Source: Ferruginibacter sp.
GTDB lineage: Bacteria > Bacteroidota > Bacteroidia > Chitinophagales > Chitinophagaceae
Direction: 5' to 3'
NCBI RefSeq assembly: GCF_014377975.1
Contig: NZ_JACMOO010000171.1
Location: 23,116 to 87,115, forward strand
Length of the DNA stretch: 64,000 nucleotides
Below are positions 9,700 through 17,364 of this stretch, piece by piece. The notes below the pieces were generated by a model. The model was not told where the DNA came from. It saw only the letters and a program-made list of their open reading frames with translations, and made no database searches. Position 1 is the first letter of the stretch, and the number at the start of each line of letters is the position of its first letter. A program made the position numbers and the translations under genes.

Positions 9700-10107
9700 A
9701 TGACAGCAACCATTCAATACCAAGGTAATTTAAGGTGCAGTGCCCTGCACCTGCAAAGTAATTCACAGATAGAAACCGATGCCCCGACCGATAACCGGGG
9801 AAAGGGGGAAAGATTTTCTCCTACCGACCTGGTTTGCACGGCCCTTGCAACCTGTATGATAACCACCATGGCGCTAAAGGCTACCGATATGGGAATTGAA
9901 TTGAAAGACACCACTGTTGCAGTAAAAAAACACATGGCCGGCGACCCGAGAAGAATTGCAAAAATTGATGTCGAGCTCACATTTCCTGCAACGTTGAAAC
10001 TGGAAGATAAGGATAAAATTATTTTACAAAGAATAGGCGATAATTGCCCGGTTATAAAAAGTTTACATCCGGATGTGATGATTAATGCCCGCTATAACTG
10101 GCTATAA
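9700..10107 (+). CDS. OsmC/Ohr-family protein
   Basis: A 135-residue cytoplasmic protein of the OsmC fold, whose members reduce organic hydroperoxides with two reactive cysteines. Both cysteines are present, in TALATCMITTMAL (about residue 51) and GDNCPVIKSL (about residue 115). The spacing fits YhfA/OsmC-like proteins, although several of those have no measured peroxidase activity. Its stop codon overlaps the end of the convergent DUF2851 gene by 6 bp. The gene is short but complete. Confidence 0.9.
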   Translation: MTATIQYQGNLRCSALHLQSNSQIETDAPTDNRGKGERFSPTDLVCTALATCMITTMALKATDMGIELKDTTVAVKKHMAGDPRRIAKIDVELTFPATLKLEDKDKIILQRIGDNCPVIKSLHPDVMINARYNWL

Positions 10108-11361
10108 TTTTTTAAGCAAACTATTACCCACCGCACATTCCAGGCAACGCTTTCTATTACAGTATTCATTTTTTAACTGAATGAGTGCCTGCGAATTGAA
10201 AGCGTTTTTATTTTGTATGCCTAACAGGCTATACGCATTGGTGATGTTATTTTTTTCAGCTGCAGTTTGCTCCAGCCATTGCATCGCTTTTTCTTTATAC
10301 CCCTCTTCCTTATTATACAAACCATACGCAAACACAATGGGAATAATAGTATTAATGAGAATATTATTGATCATTTGCGTGCCCAGATGCTTTTCTTTAA
10401 ATGCAGTGGCTTCGTCAAAAACATAGTGGTAATGCCAGTAATCGTTGGCAGTAACATTTAACAAATCTTTTATTTCTTTCAGCGTTTCTGCTTCTCTTAA
10501 CACCGAAAATAAATGAAGGCTCCTGTTAATCAACATGGCCAGCTGCGCCAGTCTTACAGAGGGAAAATTTGCAGGCCGCATCCGCAAAAAAAACAACGGT
10601 GCCTGTATAGGTTGAAGTTTGTATTTACTTTTATAAAAACGATACTCTTTTTGAAGCATTAATGGATAAGTCTCCGTAAAATTATTTTGCAGTAATCCTG
10701 CCTGTCCAAACAACAATGCCTCCAGCTGATGAATTTGATTTTTATGTTTTGTAAGGAGATTAACCGGCAACGACCGGGCAATTTTTTCAAATGCATCGCT
10801 GTTTACTTTTATGCCGAAATTACTGGCCAGCAGCCACCAGAATGTTTCTTCCCAGTGATTATTGTTGGCAGCAAGGTGCTTAAAAATAATGGTAGATTTA
10901 TGCTGCAGCCGCTCTGCCAGCAAACGGTCAATCCAGCTTTTCCAGGTAAGCCCGTTTACCTGTTTAATATTTTTTTCGCATGGAATAAAGGCAGTGGTAT
11001 TCATCAGTTCATCGTACCTGCCCAGTAAAAATTTCGACACCCTGTTTTGAAGTTCAAGTACCGGAAAGGATAATTCTGCAGCGCCATCATCCTGCCATAC
11101 CACATGTAAAATGATATTGCTGTAATTTTTATCTTTACTATGCTGGTGGCTTATCCAGCCGGATGATTTTAAATGCAATTCGATATTGCCCGCCCAGGTG
11201 GTATTGCCTACTTTAATATTGGCGTTTAAAAAATCCGGCCCCTGGTTGGTGTTTAAAATACCCGGGGTATTTATTTGTAAAATCTCGTTATCGACAGTAG
11301 TTAATAAAGCATGATTAAAATACTGAAACTGCCAGATGTATTGAAGCAACTTTTCCGTCAT
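10102..11361 (-). CDS. DUF2851 family protein
   Basis: A 419-residue cytoplasmic protein of unknown function that is widespread in Bacteroidota. The family opening MTEKLLQYIWQFQYFN and the NTNQGPDFLNANIKVG and GNIELHLKSSGWISHQHSKD segments are clear. ATG 11361 was chosen because the longer frame opens with TTG and unrelated residues. The C-terminus has a cysteine pair cluster (CNRKRCLECAVG) that might bind a metal. The nuclease-like spacing of Asp, Glu and His residues in the N-terminal domain is suggestive, but no function is established. It overlaps the convergent OsmC-like gene by 6 bp. Confidence 0.88.
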   Translation of the reverse strand: MTEKLLQYIWQFQYFNHALLTTVDNEILQINTPGILNTNQGPDFLNANIKVGNTTWAGNIELHLKSSGWISHQHSKDKNYSNIILHVVWQDDGAAELSFPVLELQNRVSKFLLGRYDELMNTTAFIPCEKNIKQVNGLTWKSWIDRLLAERLQHKSTIIFKHLAANNNHWEETFWWLLASNFGIKVNSDAFEKIARSLPVNLLTKHKNQIHQLEALLFGQAGLLQNNFTETYPLMLQKEYRFYKSKYKLQPIQAPLFFLRMRPANFPSVRLAQLAMLINRSLHLFSVLREAETLKEIKDLLNVTANDYWHYHYVFDEATAFKEKHLGTQMINNILINTIIPIVFAYGLYNKEEGYKEKAMQWLEQTAAEKNNITNAYSLLGIQNKNAFNSQALIQLKNEYCNRKRCLECAVGNSLLKKL

Positions 11362-11418
11362 GGTGCTGATTTTATAATGAGGGCAAACAGAAATGTTTAC
11401 CAATCTACAAAATCAAAT

Positions 11419-11979
11419 TCAACATTGCAACAGTGCCTGCACCACCCTGCTCACCGGCAGCCCCATCACGTTATAAAAATCGCCCTTCACCGATTTTATT
11501 CCCACTACGCCAATCCATTCCTGTATGGCATAGGCGCCCGCCTTATCATAGGGCTGGTATTTATCTACATAAAATTCTATCTGCTTATTAGTCAAAGCAT
11601 GAAACTCAACTTCTGTTATATCTGCAAAGGCAATTTCTGTATGATTATTTAAAATAACAACGCCGGTTATCACCTGGTGTTTTTGGCCAGATAACTTTCC
11701 TAAAATTATCATCGCATCTGCCCTGTTGGCCGGCTTGCCAATTATTTCACCGTTTAATACAACAATAGTATCGGCGGCCAGTACCGGCAAAGCTGGCTGA
11801 ACCATTTGCACAATAGCCAACGCCTTATTGCGTGCAATATGGATGGCAATTTCATCTGCCGGTAAATGCGCTGGATACGATTCATCTGTTGGATGAATGA
11901 TAATATCAAAAGGCACTTCAGCCCATTCCAGCAACTGTTTTCGGCGGGGCGACTGAGAAGCTAAAATTATTTTTTGCAT
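11419..11979 (-). CDS. maf: Maf-like nucleoside triphosphate pyrophosphatase
   Basis: A 186-residue cytoplasmic enzyme that hydrolyses dTTP, UTP or modified nucleotides to monophosphates (house-cleaning). IILASQSPRRKQLL is the family N-terminal signature, and VLAADTIVVLNGEIIGKP carries the catalytic Asp. DKAGAYAIQEWIG is the C-terminal hallmark of the YhdE (dTTP/UTP) group. ATG 11979 begins exactly at the conserved MQKIILAS. The ATG at 12024 would add 15 residues not seen in the family. It lies 57 bp upstream of the DUF2851 gene on the same strand and may be co-transcribed with it. Confidence 0.93.
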   Translation of the reverse strand: MQKIILASQSPRRKQLLEWAEVPFDIIIHPTDESYPAHLPADEIAIHIARNKALAIVQMVQPALPVLAADTIVVLNGEIIGKPANRADAMIILGKLSGQKHQVITGVVILNNHTEIAFADITEVEFHALTNKQIEFYVDKYQPYDKAGAYAIQEWIGVVGIKSVKGDFYNVMGLPVSRVVQALLQC

Positions 11980-12071
11980 GGCCGAAGCAGCCGGATGAAA
12001 TTTGCCTGCGGGTAAAGTGTTCATTGTACAAACTTGTTTTTTAAATTAAATATTCTGCCATTCCATAATTT

Positions 12072-13019
12072 TTAAAGATACCATTTAAAAAAAAGCATCG
12101 ATAAAATACCACTCAACATCACCAGTTTAATAAGACTGCTCAACTGATGGTATTGCCGGGTGTTTTGCGCTATATATAATTTTAGCAGTATCCACACAAG
12201 TGGCAATAGTACCATCAAAAAACAATAAAAACCTGTTACCCACCAACCCAGTTGAAAAGCATAAAACTGCAAAATAATTAAGGCTCCGATTAATACAACC
12301 AGCCAAACCCCAACAAATACTTTAGAGGACGGTACACCCCATACGATGGGCATTGTTTTACAATTGTATTTTGCGTCGCCTTCCATGTCTTCAATATCCT
12401 TTACCACTTCTCTTATCAGCGAAATTATAAATGCAAAACCGGCATACAATACGGCGAATTTAAAAATATGGTTCATGGCTTTTGACAGACCCGGCACAGG
12501 TGGAGAAAGAAAATGGAATGTGTTGCCCGTTGCAAAATAAAGTACCATAATCGTCCAGGCAGTGAGAAGGGAAATAATAATATTTCCTGCCAGTAATTTT
12601 TTTTTAAAAGTGGTGGAATAAAACCATAGTAACAGCGTACACAACACATTTACAATAATAACTATGTAGCTGGTTTTAAAAGAAACATACAGGCTTATCA
12701 TTAATCCAACGGTGGTAATTACCCAATGCAACACCATTGCCCACCGACGTTTAATTATTTTTTCTACCACCATTTTTTCAGGCTTATTCACCTGGTCGAT
12801 ATTGATATCAAAATAATCATTGATGATGTATCCTGCCGCAGCAATAAAAATGGAGGCGAACATCAATAAAAAAAATAGCGGTTGTGTAAGGTGTAATAAA
12901 AGGTGATTATCGTTGAAAGAGGAAACAATGATGTCGTAGTAAAACAGTGATTGGCTTAATGCAATAAAAAAAAGATTCCGCCAGCGGATTAAACGAAAAA
13001 AGGCAAATAATAATTTCAT
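12072..13019 (-). CDS. UbiA-family prenyltransferase (geranylgeranylglycerol-phosphate geranylgeranyltransferase-like)
   Basis: A 315-residue membrane protein with about eight or nine hydrophobic helices. Its two aspartate-rich motifs are NDYFDINIDQVNKPEK (near residue 67) and REVVKDIEDMEGD (near residue 205), which bind prenyl diphosphate through magnesium. In Bacteroidota this subgroup is usually annotated as geranylgeranylglycerol-phosphate geranylgeranyltransferase-like. The real prenyl acceptor here is unknown. It sits in a same-strand run with kdsC-like, maf and DUF2851 genes, a common arrangement in Chitinophagaceae as far as I recall. Confidence 0.85.
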   Translation of the reverse strand: MKLLFAFFRLIRWRNLFFIALSQSLFYYDIIVSSFNDNHLLLHLTQPLFFLLMFASIFIAAAGYIINDYFDINIDQVNKPEKMVVEKIIKRRWAMVLHWVITTVGLMISLYVSFKTSYIVIIVNVLCTLLLWFYSTTFKKKLLAGNIIISLLTAWTIMVLYFATGNTFHFLSPPVPGLSKAMNHIFKFAVLYAGFAFIISLIREVVKDIEDMEGDAKYNCKTMPIVWGVPSSKVFVGVWLVVLIGALIILQFYAFQLGWWVTGFYCFLMVLLPLVWILLKLYIAQNTRQYHQLSSLIKLVMLSGILSMLFFKWYL

Positions 13020-13255
13020 GCTTTACTGCTGTTATGAATAAGTATGCAAGATATGCGGGATAAAATAGAAACACGCCAGCTCTAAAGATTCATTCGGGCG
13101 GCGATGATACTGATTTCCACTGATCTAGTTGATAGTAATTCAAAGACAAGACATCTGCTGATGAATTTTCTCAAACCGTAAAAATAAATCCATTTTACTC
13201 AGGTGGATAAGCGCCAGCTGCATTTTTATTTTATGTTGCGTAAGCAATGTAAAAT

Positions 13256-13774
13256 TTATTCTGAAGCGATGACGGTATCAAGCTCCCAGTGCCCGTTTAA
13301 TTTTAATACTTTTTCAATTACATCCCTGCCGCAGCCACATCCTCCATTTACAGGAGAAATATACCGGGCTATTTGCTTTATTTCATTTACTGCATCGGCC
13401 GGGCAACAAGGTAAACCAACCAATTGCATGGCAGTATAATCTGGTATATCGTCGCCCATGAATAAAATTTCTTCCCACTTTAAATCATGCTGCTGAACAT
13501 ATTTCAGCAATTTCTCTTTTTTATGGTGTGTGCCTAAAAAAATATCTTTTATCCCAAGCCCTGTTAAACGTTCCCTCACCGCTTCTGACTTTCCGCCAGA
13601 AATGATCACCACACGGTATCCTTTTTTTACAGCAAGTTGTAAAGCAAACCCATCTTTAATATTCATGCTCCGGGCCATTTCACCCTGTAAAACAAGCACC
13701 ATGCTTGAAGCCAATACGCCATCTACATCAAATACAAAAGTTTTAACGGGTTTAAACAATGATAAAATATTCAT
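13256..13774 (-). CDS. kdsC: HAD phosphatase, KdsC-like (KDO-8-phosphate phosphatase)
   Basis: A 172-residue C0-type HAD phosphatase. Motif I is FDVDGVLASS (residues 14-23) with the Asp nucleophile and acid/base, motif II is VIISGGKS, motif III is the Lys of HHKKEKL, and motif IV is FMGDDIPDY. Capless HADs of this length hydrolyse KDO-8-phosphate in lipopolysaccharide core synthesis. The glycine/cysteine tail (NGGCGCGRDVIE) corresponds to the flexible C-terminal loop of KdsC, but its extra cysteines are unusual. The main alternative is a phosphatase for another phosphorylated sugar acid. It lies 236 bp upstream of the UbiA-like gene. Confidence 0.85.
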   Translation of the reverse strand: MNILSLFKPVKTFVFDVDGVLASSMVLVLQGEMARSMNIKDGFALQLAVKKGYRVVIISGGKSEAVRERLTGLGIKDIFLGTHHKKEKLLKYVQQHDLKWEEILFMGDDIPDYTAMQLVGLPCCPADAVNEIKQIARYISPVNGGCGCGRDVIEKVLKLNGHWELDTVIASE

Positions 13775-13830
13775 GGTAGTGAAGTAGCTGGTTTATTATA
13801 ATCAGTTTTAATAAACAACAATAAGTGGCG

Positions 13831-14070
13831 TTATTTTTTGTGACTGTCCCGCCATTCATATACCCAACTGCTTTGTATCATTTCCAGATGGCCTTCATTG
13901 CTTTGCTCGGAGGTACCGGAAAAATTAGGAATTTCCATCACCCATTTGTGTAGTTCTGTAAAACGGATGCGGTATATTTTACCTTCTGTAAATTCATCGC
14001 CAAAACGTTCATGCAGCTTCATGGCGATGTCTTCATAATCGTTCCAGTGTATAGGAGGTTCAAAGGTCAT
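13831..14070 (-). CDS. iscX: IscX-like Fe-S cluster assembly protein
   Basis: A 79-residue acidic protein that matches IscX, a small winged-helix-like partner of the cysteine desulfurase IscS. IHWNDYEDIAMKL, IRFTELHKWVMEIPNF, SNEGHLEMIQSSWVYEW and the spacing between them fit the family. It is about 12 residues longer than the E. coli protein, mainly in the insert GDEFTEGKIY. It lies downstream of a 2Fe-2S ferredoxin on the same strand, as in isc operons, which supports a role in iron-sulfur assembly. Confidence 0.88.
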   Translation of the reverse strand: MTFEPPIHWNDYEDIAMKLHERFGDEFTEGKIYRIRFTELHKWVMEIPNFSGTSEQSNEGHLEMIQSSWVYEWRDSHKK

Positions 14071-14081
14071 TGTTAATAATT

Positions 14082-14113
14082 TGAAAATGTGAAAATGTGA
14101 AAATTCGAAAATG
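14082..14113. repeat. Four tandem copies of an 8-bp unit (TGAAAATG)
   Basis: The unit TGAAAATG occurs at 14082 and 14090, followed by the variants TGAAAATT (14098) and CGAAAATG (14106). It lies in the 112-bp gap between ferredoxin and iscX. Slippage there would change the spacing between the two genes but not any protein. Confidence 0.75.
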
Positions 14114-14182
14114 AAGGAAACTTCAATATAAATATTGTTTTTATTTTCAAATCGGGCAATTGACTAATTGAGTAATTTGTTT

Positions 14183-14518
14183 TCATTCTCCCAAAAACTG
14201 GCTCTGATCGGGTAAAGTAACTACAATATTTCCTTCACCTTCATTTAAAAGGCATTGGCAACCTAACCTGGAATTGATGCGGGGGCTTACAGCCCTGTCG
14301 ATAAAATCTTCCTCGCGGTCGTTTAACTCTTCCAGGAATTCATCGCCCCGTTCCACATAAACATGGCAGGTACTACAGGCGCATACCCCCCCACAATTGT
14401 GATGAAGATTGATATTGTTTTTTAAAGCAACTTCCAAAAGGGATTGTCCTTCTTCCACACCTGAAAAAGTGATTGACTCAAGGTCTTTTTGTTGAAAATT
14501 ATAAGTGATTGTATACAT
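14183..14518 (-). CDS. fdx: 2Fe-2S ferredoxin (adrenodoxin/Isc type)
   Basis: A 111-residue electron carrier. The cluster ligands are visible as HNCGGVCACSTCHVYV (C-x5-C-x2-C, about residues 42-50) and a later LGCQCL (about residue 89). This is the pattern of vertebrate-type ferredoxins that serve iron-sulfur cluster assembly. The acidic region DEFLEELNDREEDFID between the third and fourth ligands is the usual partner-binding surface. It is followed on the same strand by iscX, which supports an assembly role. The rest of an isc operon is not in the window. Confidence 0.93.
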   Translation of the reverse strand: MYTITYNFQQKDLESITFSGVEEGQSLLEVALKNNINLHHNCGGVCACSTCHVYVERGDEFLEELNDREEDFIDRAVSPRINSRLGCQCLLNEGEGNIVVTLPDQSQFLGE

Positions 14519-14765
14519 AATTTTTGCAAATATCGGGATATAAAACTACGGTAGAATTACCAATTCAGGAAAACTTATAACTATGCCTGTTCATTAATTA
14601 CCTGAAAGTTGTTTAAATGCAGGTGTGGTATGTGTTGTATCTATCCCGTCATTTATATACTATTTGTTAAATGAGGGTTTCCGTGAAATTGACCCGGTTG
14701 AAAATATTTGCTTATAAAAAAGCATTTCGCTATTTTTCGCTTCTTATAAAATTAAAAATTTCTTT

Positions 14766-15413
14766 ATGAATTACAAAAGGATACCGTACGCAAAATTTTT
14801 AATCCTGCCATTAATTATTACAATAAGTGCCTGTAATAATGCGGGCGATATTAAAACAAACGGTAAAATAAAAAGTGACACCGTGGTAAAAACTGCTATT
14901 AAAAGAGAAGAACCAGCCATAACAAAAAAAGCTCCTGTAATCAATATTACCGATACCATTTCCATAAAACAAATAGTGCTTTGTATAAAGGACAGTGCCA
15001 AAACCAGTGACCGCATTGCCAATAAACTAGGTCAAATTTATGGAGTGAAACTGGCCGCTATCATTAAAAAAAATAAGTTAAAAATCACCGGCGTCCCGAT
15101 GGCCTGGTACAAAAGCCAGAAGGCTCCTTTCTTTTTTGAAGCGGGCTTACCAATAGATAAAAAACCGGCCAGATTACCTTCGGGTACCAGTATTAAGCAA
15201 ATAGGCCAGGACAGTGTAGTGGTGGCTCATTTTTATGGCCCGTATGATTTAACAGGTCAGGCTTACACAGCCCTGCAGGACTGGATGAAAGATCATAAGA
15301 AGAAAGCAATACAGCCACCGTATGAAGTATATGTTGACGATCCAATGGATAAAAATGGCAAACTAAAAGATCCCTATAAAGTGCGGACAGATATCATATT
15401 TACCTGGCGGTAA
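14766..15413 (+). CDS. Lipoprotein with a GyrI-like (AraC effector-binding) domain
   Basis: A 215-residue predicted lipoprotein with an n-region MNYKRIPYAKF, a hydrophobic stretch and a lipobox ISAC (Cys near residue 23). A charged, low-complexity linker covers about residues 25-60. From about residue 65 the pattern PMAWYKSQKAPFFFEAGLPI, VVVAHFYGPYDL, LQDWMKDH, PPYEVYVDDPMD and KVRTDIIFTWR matches the GyrI-like small-molecule binding fold. That fold is usually seen in transcription regulators or cytosolic proteins. Here it appears to be surface or periplasmic, so it may bind a hydrophobic cationic compound outside the cytoplasm. The exact ligand is unknown. Confidence 0.75.
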   Translation: MNYKRIPYAKFLILPLIITISACNNAGDIKTNGKIKSDTVVKTAIKREEPAITKKAPVINITDTISIKQIVLCIKDSAKTSDRIANKLGQIYGVKLAAIIKKNKLKITGVPMAWYKSQKAPFFFEAGLPIDKKPARLPSGTSIKQIGQDSVVVAHFYGPYDLTGQAYTALQDWMKDHKKKAIQPPYEVYVDDPMDKNGKLKDPYKVRTDIIFTWR

Positions 15414-15419
15414 CTGGTA

Positions 15420-16178
15420 TTAAGAGTTCATAATGCTATCGGTAATTTTAAGATACATATTATATATGGCGGGATATGGGGCCAGCAGTTGCAAATGTTT
15501 TTGCAGAGTTTCAATATCTTTTCTAATTGCAGGTCCTGTTCTCATTTCAATGGGTGGATAATGACGCAGCCGCAAAGCCGTTTCTTCTATTAAGGGCTGC
15601 AGTAATTTAAAATCAACTTCTTCTTTACTGCAATAATCTGCCGCCATTGCGTACAGGTGATTGGTAAAATTACTAACCAATACAGCGGCAACATGCAGTT
15701 TAAGGCGTTGTTCATCGTTGGCTGTGGTAACGTTGGCGGATAAGGTATCTGCAAAATTTTTTAATGCGGTAAAACCCTCTTCTGTATTGGCATCTATCAG
15801 TAACGGGATATTCTGCTGCAACTCCATATTTTGTTTGCGCAGGCTTTGCAGGGGATACAAAACACCGTAATGATGGGTGATATTTTTTAACACTTCCTTT
15901 GATACAGACCCCGCAGTATGTATTACCAGCTTATCACCTAAATGGTATCGGTCATCCAGTTGGCCCATAGCCGTATCTGTTAAAGCTACCAGGTACAAAT
16001 CAGCCGATTTATCAATTACGCCGCTGTTATCAGTAAAAGCACAATTCAATTCTTCTGCCAATATTGCTGCGTTGTTGGCCGTTCTGCTAACTATTTGTAA
16101 AATATCATGTCCGTTATTTTTAATGAGGCGTCCTAAAACTGTTGCAACATTACCCGCTCCTACAATTACTACCTTCAT
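15420..16178 (-). CDS. DUF2520 Rossmann-fold oxidoreductase-like protein
   Basis: A 252-residue cytoplasmic protein. The N-terminal NAD(P)-binding motif VVIVGAGNVATVLGRLI is at residues 3-19. The middle keeps YPLQSLRK, and the all-helical C-terminal DUF2520 domain includes VAAVLVSNFTNHLYAMA and LRHYPPIEMRTGPAIRKD. The TGPAxRxD motif is the family mark and resembles the F420-dependent NADP reductase and pyrroline-5-carboxylate reductase folds. The natural substrate is unknown. It is divergent from an alpha/beta hydrolase, with only 19 bp between the two start codons. Confidence 0.88.
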   Translation of the reverse strand: MKVVIVGAGNVATVLGRLIKNNGHDILQIVSRTANNAAILAEELNCAFTDNSGVIDKSADLYLVALTDTAMGQLDDRYHLGDKLVIHTAGSVSKEVLKNITHHYGVLYPLQSLRKQNMELQQNIPLLIDANTEEGFTALKNFADTLSANVTTANDEQRLKLHVAAVLVSNFTNHLYAMAADYCSKEEVDFKLLQPLIEETALRLRHYPPIEMRTGPAIRKDIETLQKHLQLLAPYPAIYNMYLKITDSIMNS

Positions 16179-16183
16179 ATTAT

Positions 16184-16191
16184 TATCTTTG
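16184..16191 (+). promoter_or_regulatory. Candidate -7 element (TAnnTTTG) for the alpha/beta hydrolase
   Basis: TATCTTTG matches the Bacteroidota -7 consensus and lies 6 bp before the ATG at 16198. Transcription would then start at or next to the ATG, giving a leaderless message. No good -33 TTTG is visible at the usual distance, so this is a candidate only. Confidence 0.4.
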
Positions 16192-16197
16192 TTAACG

Positions 16198-17043
16198 ATG
16201 AAATTAAAGCAAAAATTAGCAATAAGTTATATAAGAACAAAATTTAAACTGCTGTCGCATGTGTCAAAAAGAAAAACGGCTGAGCAGGCTTTTGAATTAT
16301 TTTGTACTCCGTTACTAAAAACGCACATTAAAAACAGGACAGTTTTTGAAAGGGCAGAACCGGTATATTTTATTTTAAACGGATTAAAAGTGAATGGTTT
16401 CCGGTGGAATAAAGACAAGCCTCACAAGGTTTTGATACTACATGGCTTTGGTTCTTCTGCAAATAATTTTCACAGCTATATTATTGCATTGCTGCAAAAA
16501 AATTACCAGGTACTGGCCTTTGATGCACCAGCACATGGCAAAAGTGAAGGCCGCACTGTTAACGCCATGCAATACTGCCAGATGATTGAAAAGGTGATTG
16601 AATTATATGGCCCCATTGATGGGTTTTTGGCCCATTCATTTGGAGGCATCGCTCTGAGCCTTGCGATGGAAAAAACACCGCATGATGAAAACACCCGGAT
16701 AGTTTTTATTGCACCTGCTACAGAAACAACCACAGCTATTGACAGTGCTTTTAAATTATTACAAATAAATGATGAAGAAATCAGAACAGCGTTTGACAGC
16801 ATCATCTTTGAAAAAGGCGGATACCCTACAAACTGGTATTCTATTAAAAGAGCCATGAAAAATATAAAAGCTTCCATACTCTGGATTCATGATGAAAACG
16901 ATGATATTACTCCGCTTGCAGATGCACTAAAAGTGAAGGAGGCAGGTTTTAAAAATATAGAATTTATAATTACCACAGGATTGGGACACCGTAATATTTA
17001 CAGGGATCAGGCTGTACAAAGAAGGGTAGAATCGTTTCTTTAA
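16198..17043 (+). CDS. Alpha/beta hydrolase
   Basis: A 281-residue protein with the alpha/beta-hydrolase fold. LHGFGSSANNFHSYI is the oxyanion region. The nucleophile elbow is AHSFGG (around residue 146), a variant of GxSxG with Ala first. The acid is probably in WIHDENDDITP, and the final His is in GLGHRNIYRD. There is no signal peptide, so it is probably cytoplasmic. ATG 16198 was chosen because a much longer upstream frame exists only as the antisense of the DUF2520 gene. The substrate is unknown. Confidence 0.88.
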   Translation: MKLKQKLAISYIRTKFKLLSHVSKRKTAEQAFELFCTPLLKTHIKNRTVFERAEPVYFILNGLKVNGFRWNKDKPHKVLILHGFGSSANNFHSYIIALLQKNYQVLAFDAPAHGKSEGRTVNAMQYCQMIEKVIELYGPIDGFLAHSFGGIALSLAMEKTPHDENTRIVFIAPATETTTAIDSAFKLLQINDEEIRTAFDSIIFEKGGYPTNWYSIKRAMKNIKASILWIHDENDDITPLADALKVKEAGFKNIEFIITTGLGHRNIYRDQAVQRRVESFL

Positions 17044-17364
17044 CCCTACCCTGTTCCCTGCTTTATTTTAGAGAAAAATTTTGATTTTTTAATTTTAAAC
17101 TAATATTGCACTTGGATTTGTTTTAAGTTGCATACTTTTTATCATGCAAATAACTTGTGAAAAAGTGTATTATTTTTTATAAAAGTCCGTCAATACAATA
17201 CCATAAAGTACAATAACCGGCATTTGCATTGCACACAGGGTTGTATAGTATTATACTGCAGGAAAAATAAACAATTAATTTTCTTCGTACGCTCACAGTT
17301 GTTGGTACGAATACTAAGAAAAAAACCCGGAGCAGGTTGAAAAGCACCGGTCAAAAAAATAATT
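17044..17364 (+). other. 321-bp region upstream of topA, no gene seen
   Basis: No coding signal is seen on either strand. A 7-bp inverted repeat (17284-17290 with 17305-17311, TTCGTAC/GTACGAA) with a 14-base loop lies about 55 bp before the topA start. It might be a regulatory hairpin in the leader. The rest is AT-rich spacer that should include the topA promoter. Confidence 0.45.

Noticed and set aside
15877..16197. Upstream extension of the alpha/beta hydrolase frame
   Set aside because: It is antisense to the DUF2520 gene. The hydrolase-like sequence begins only after ATG 16198.
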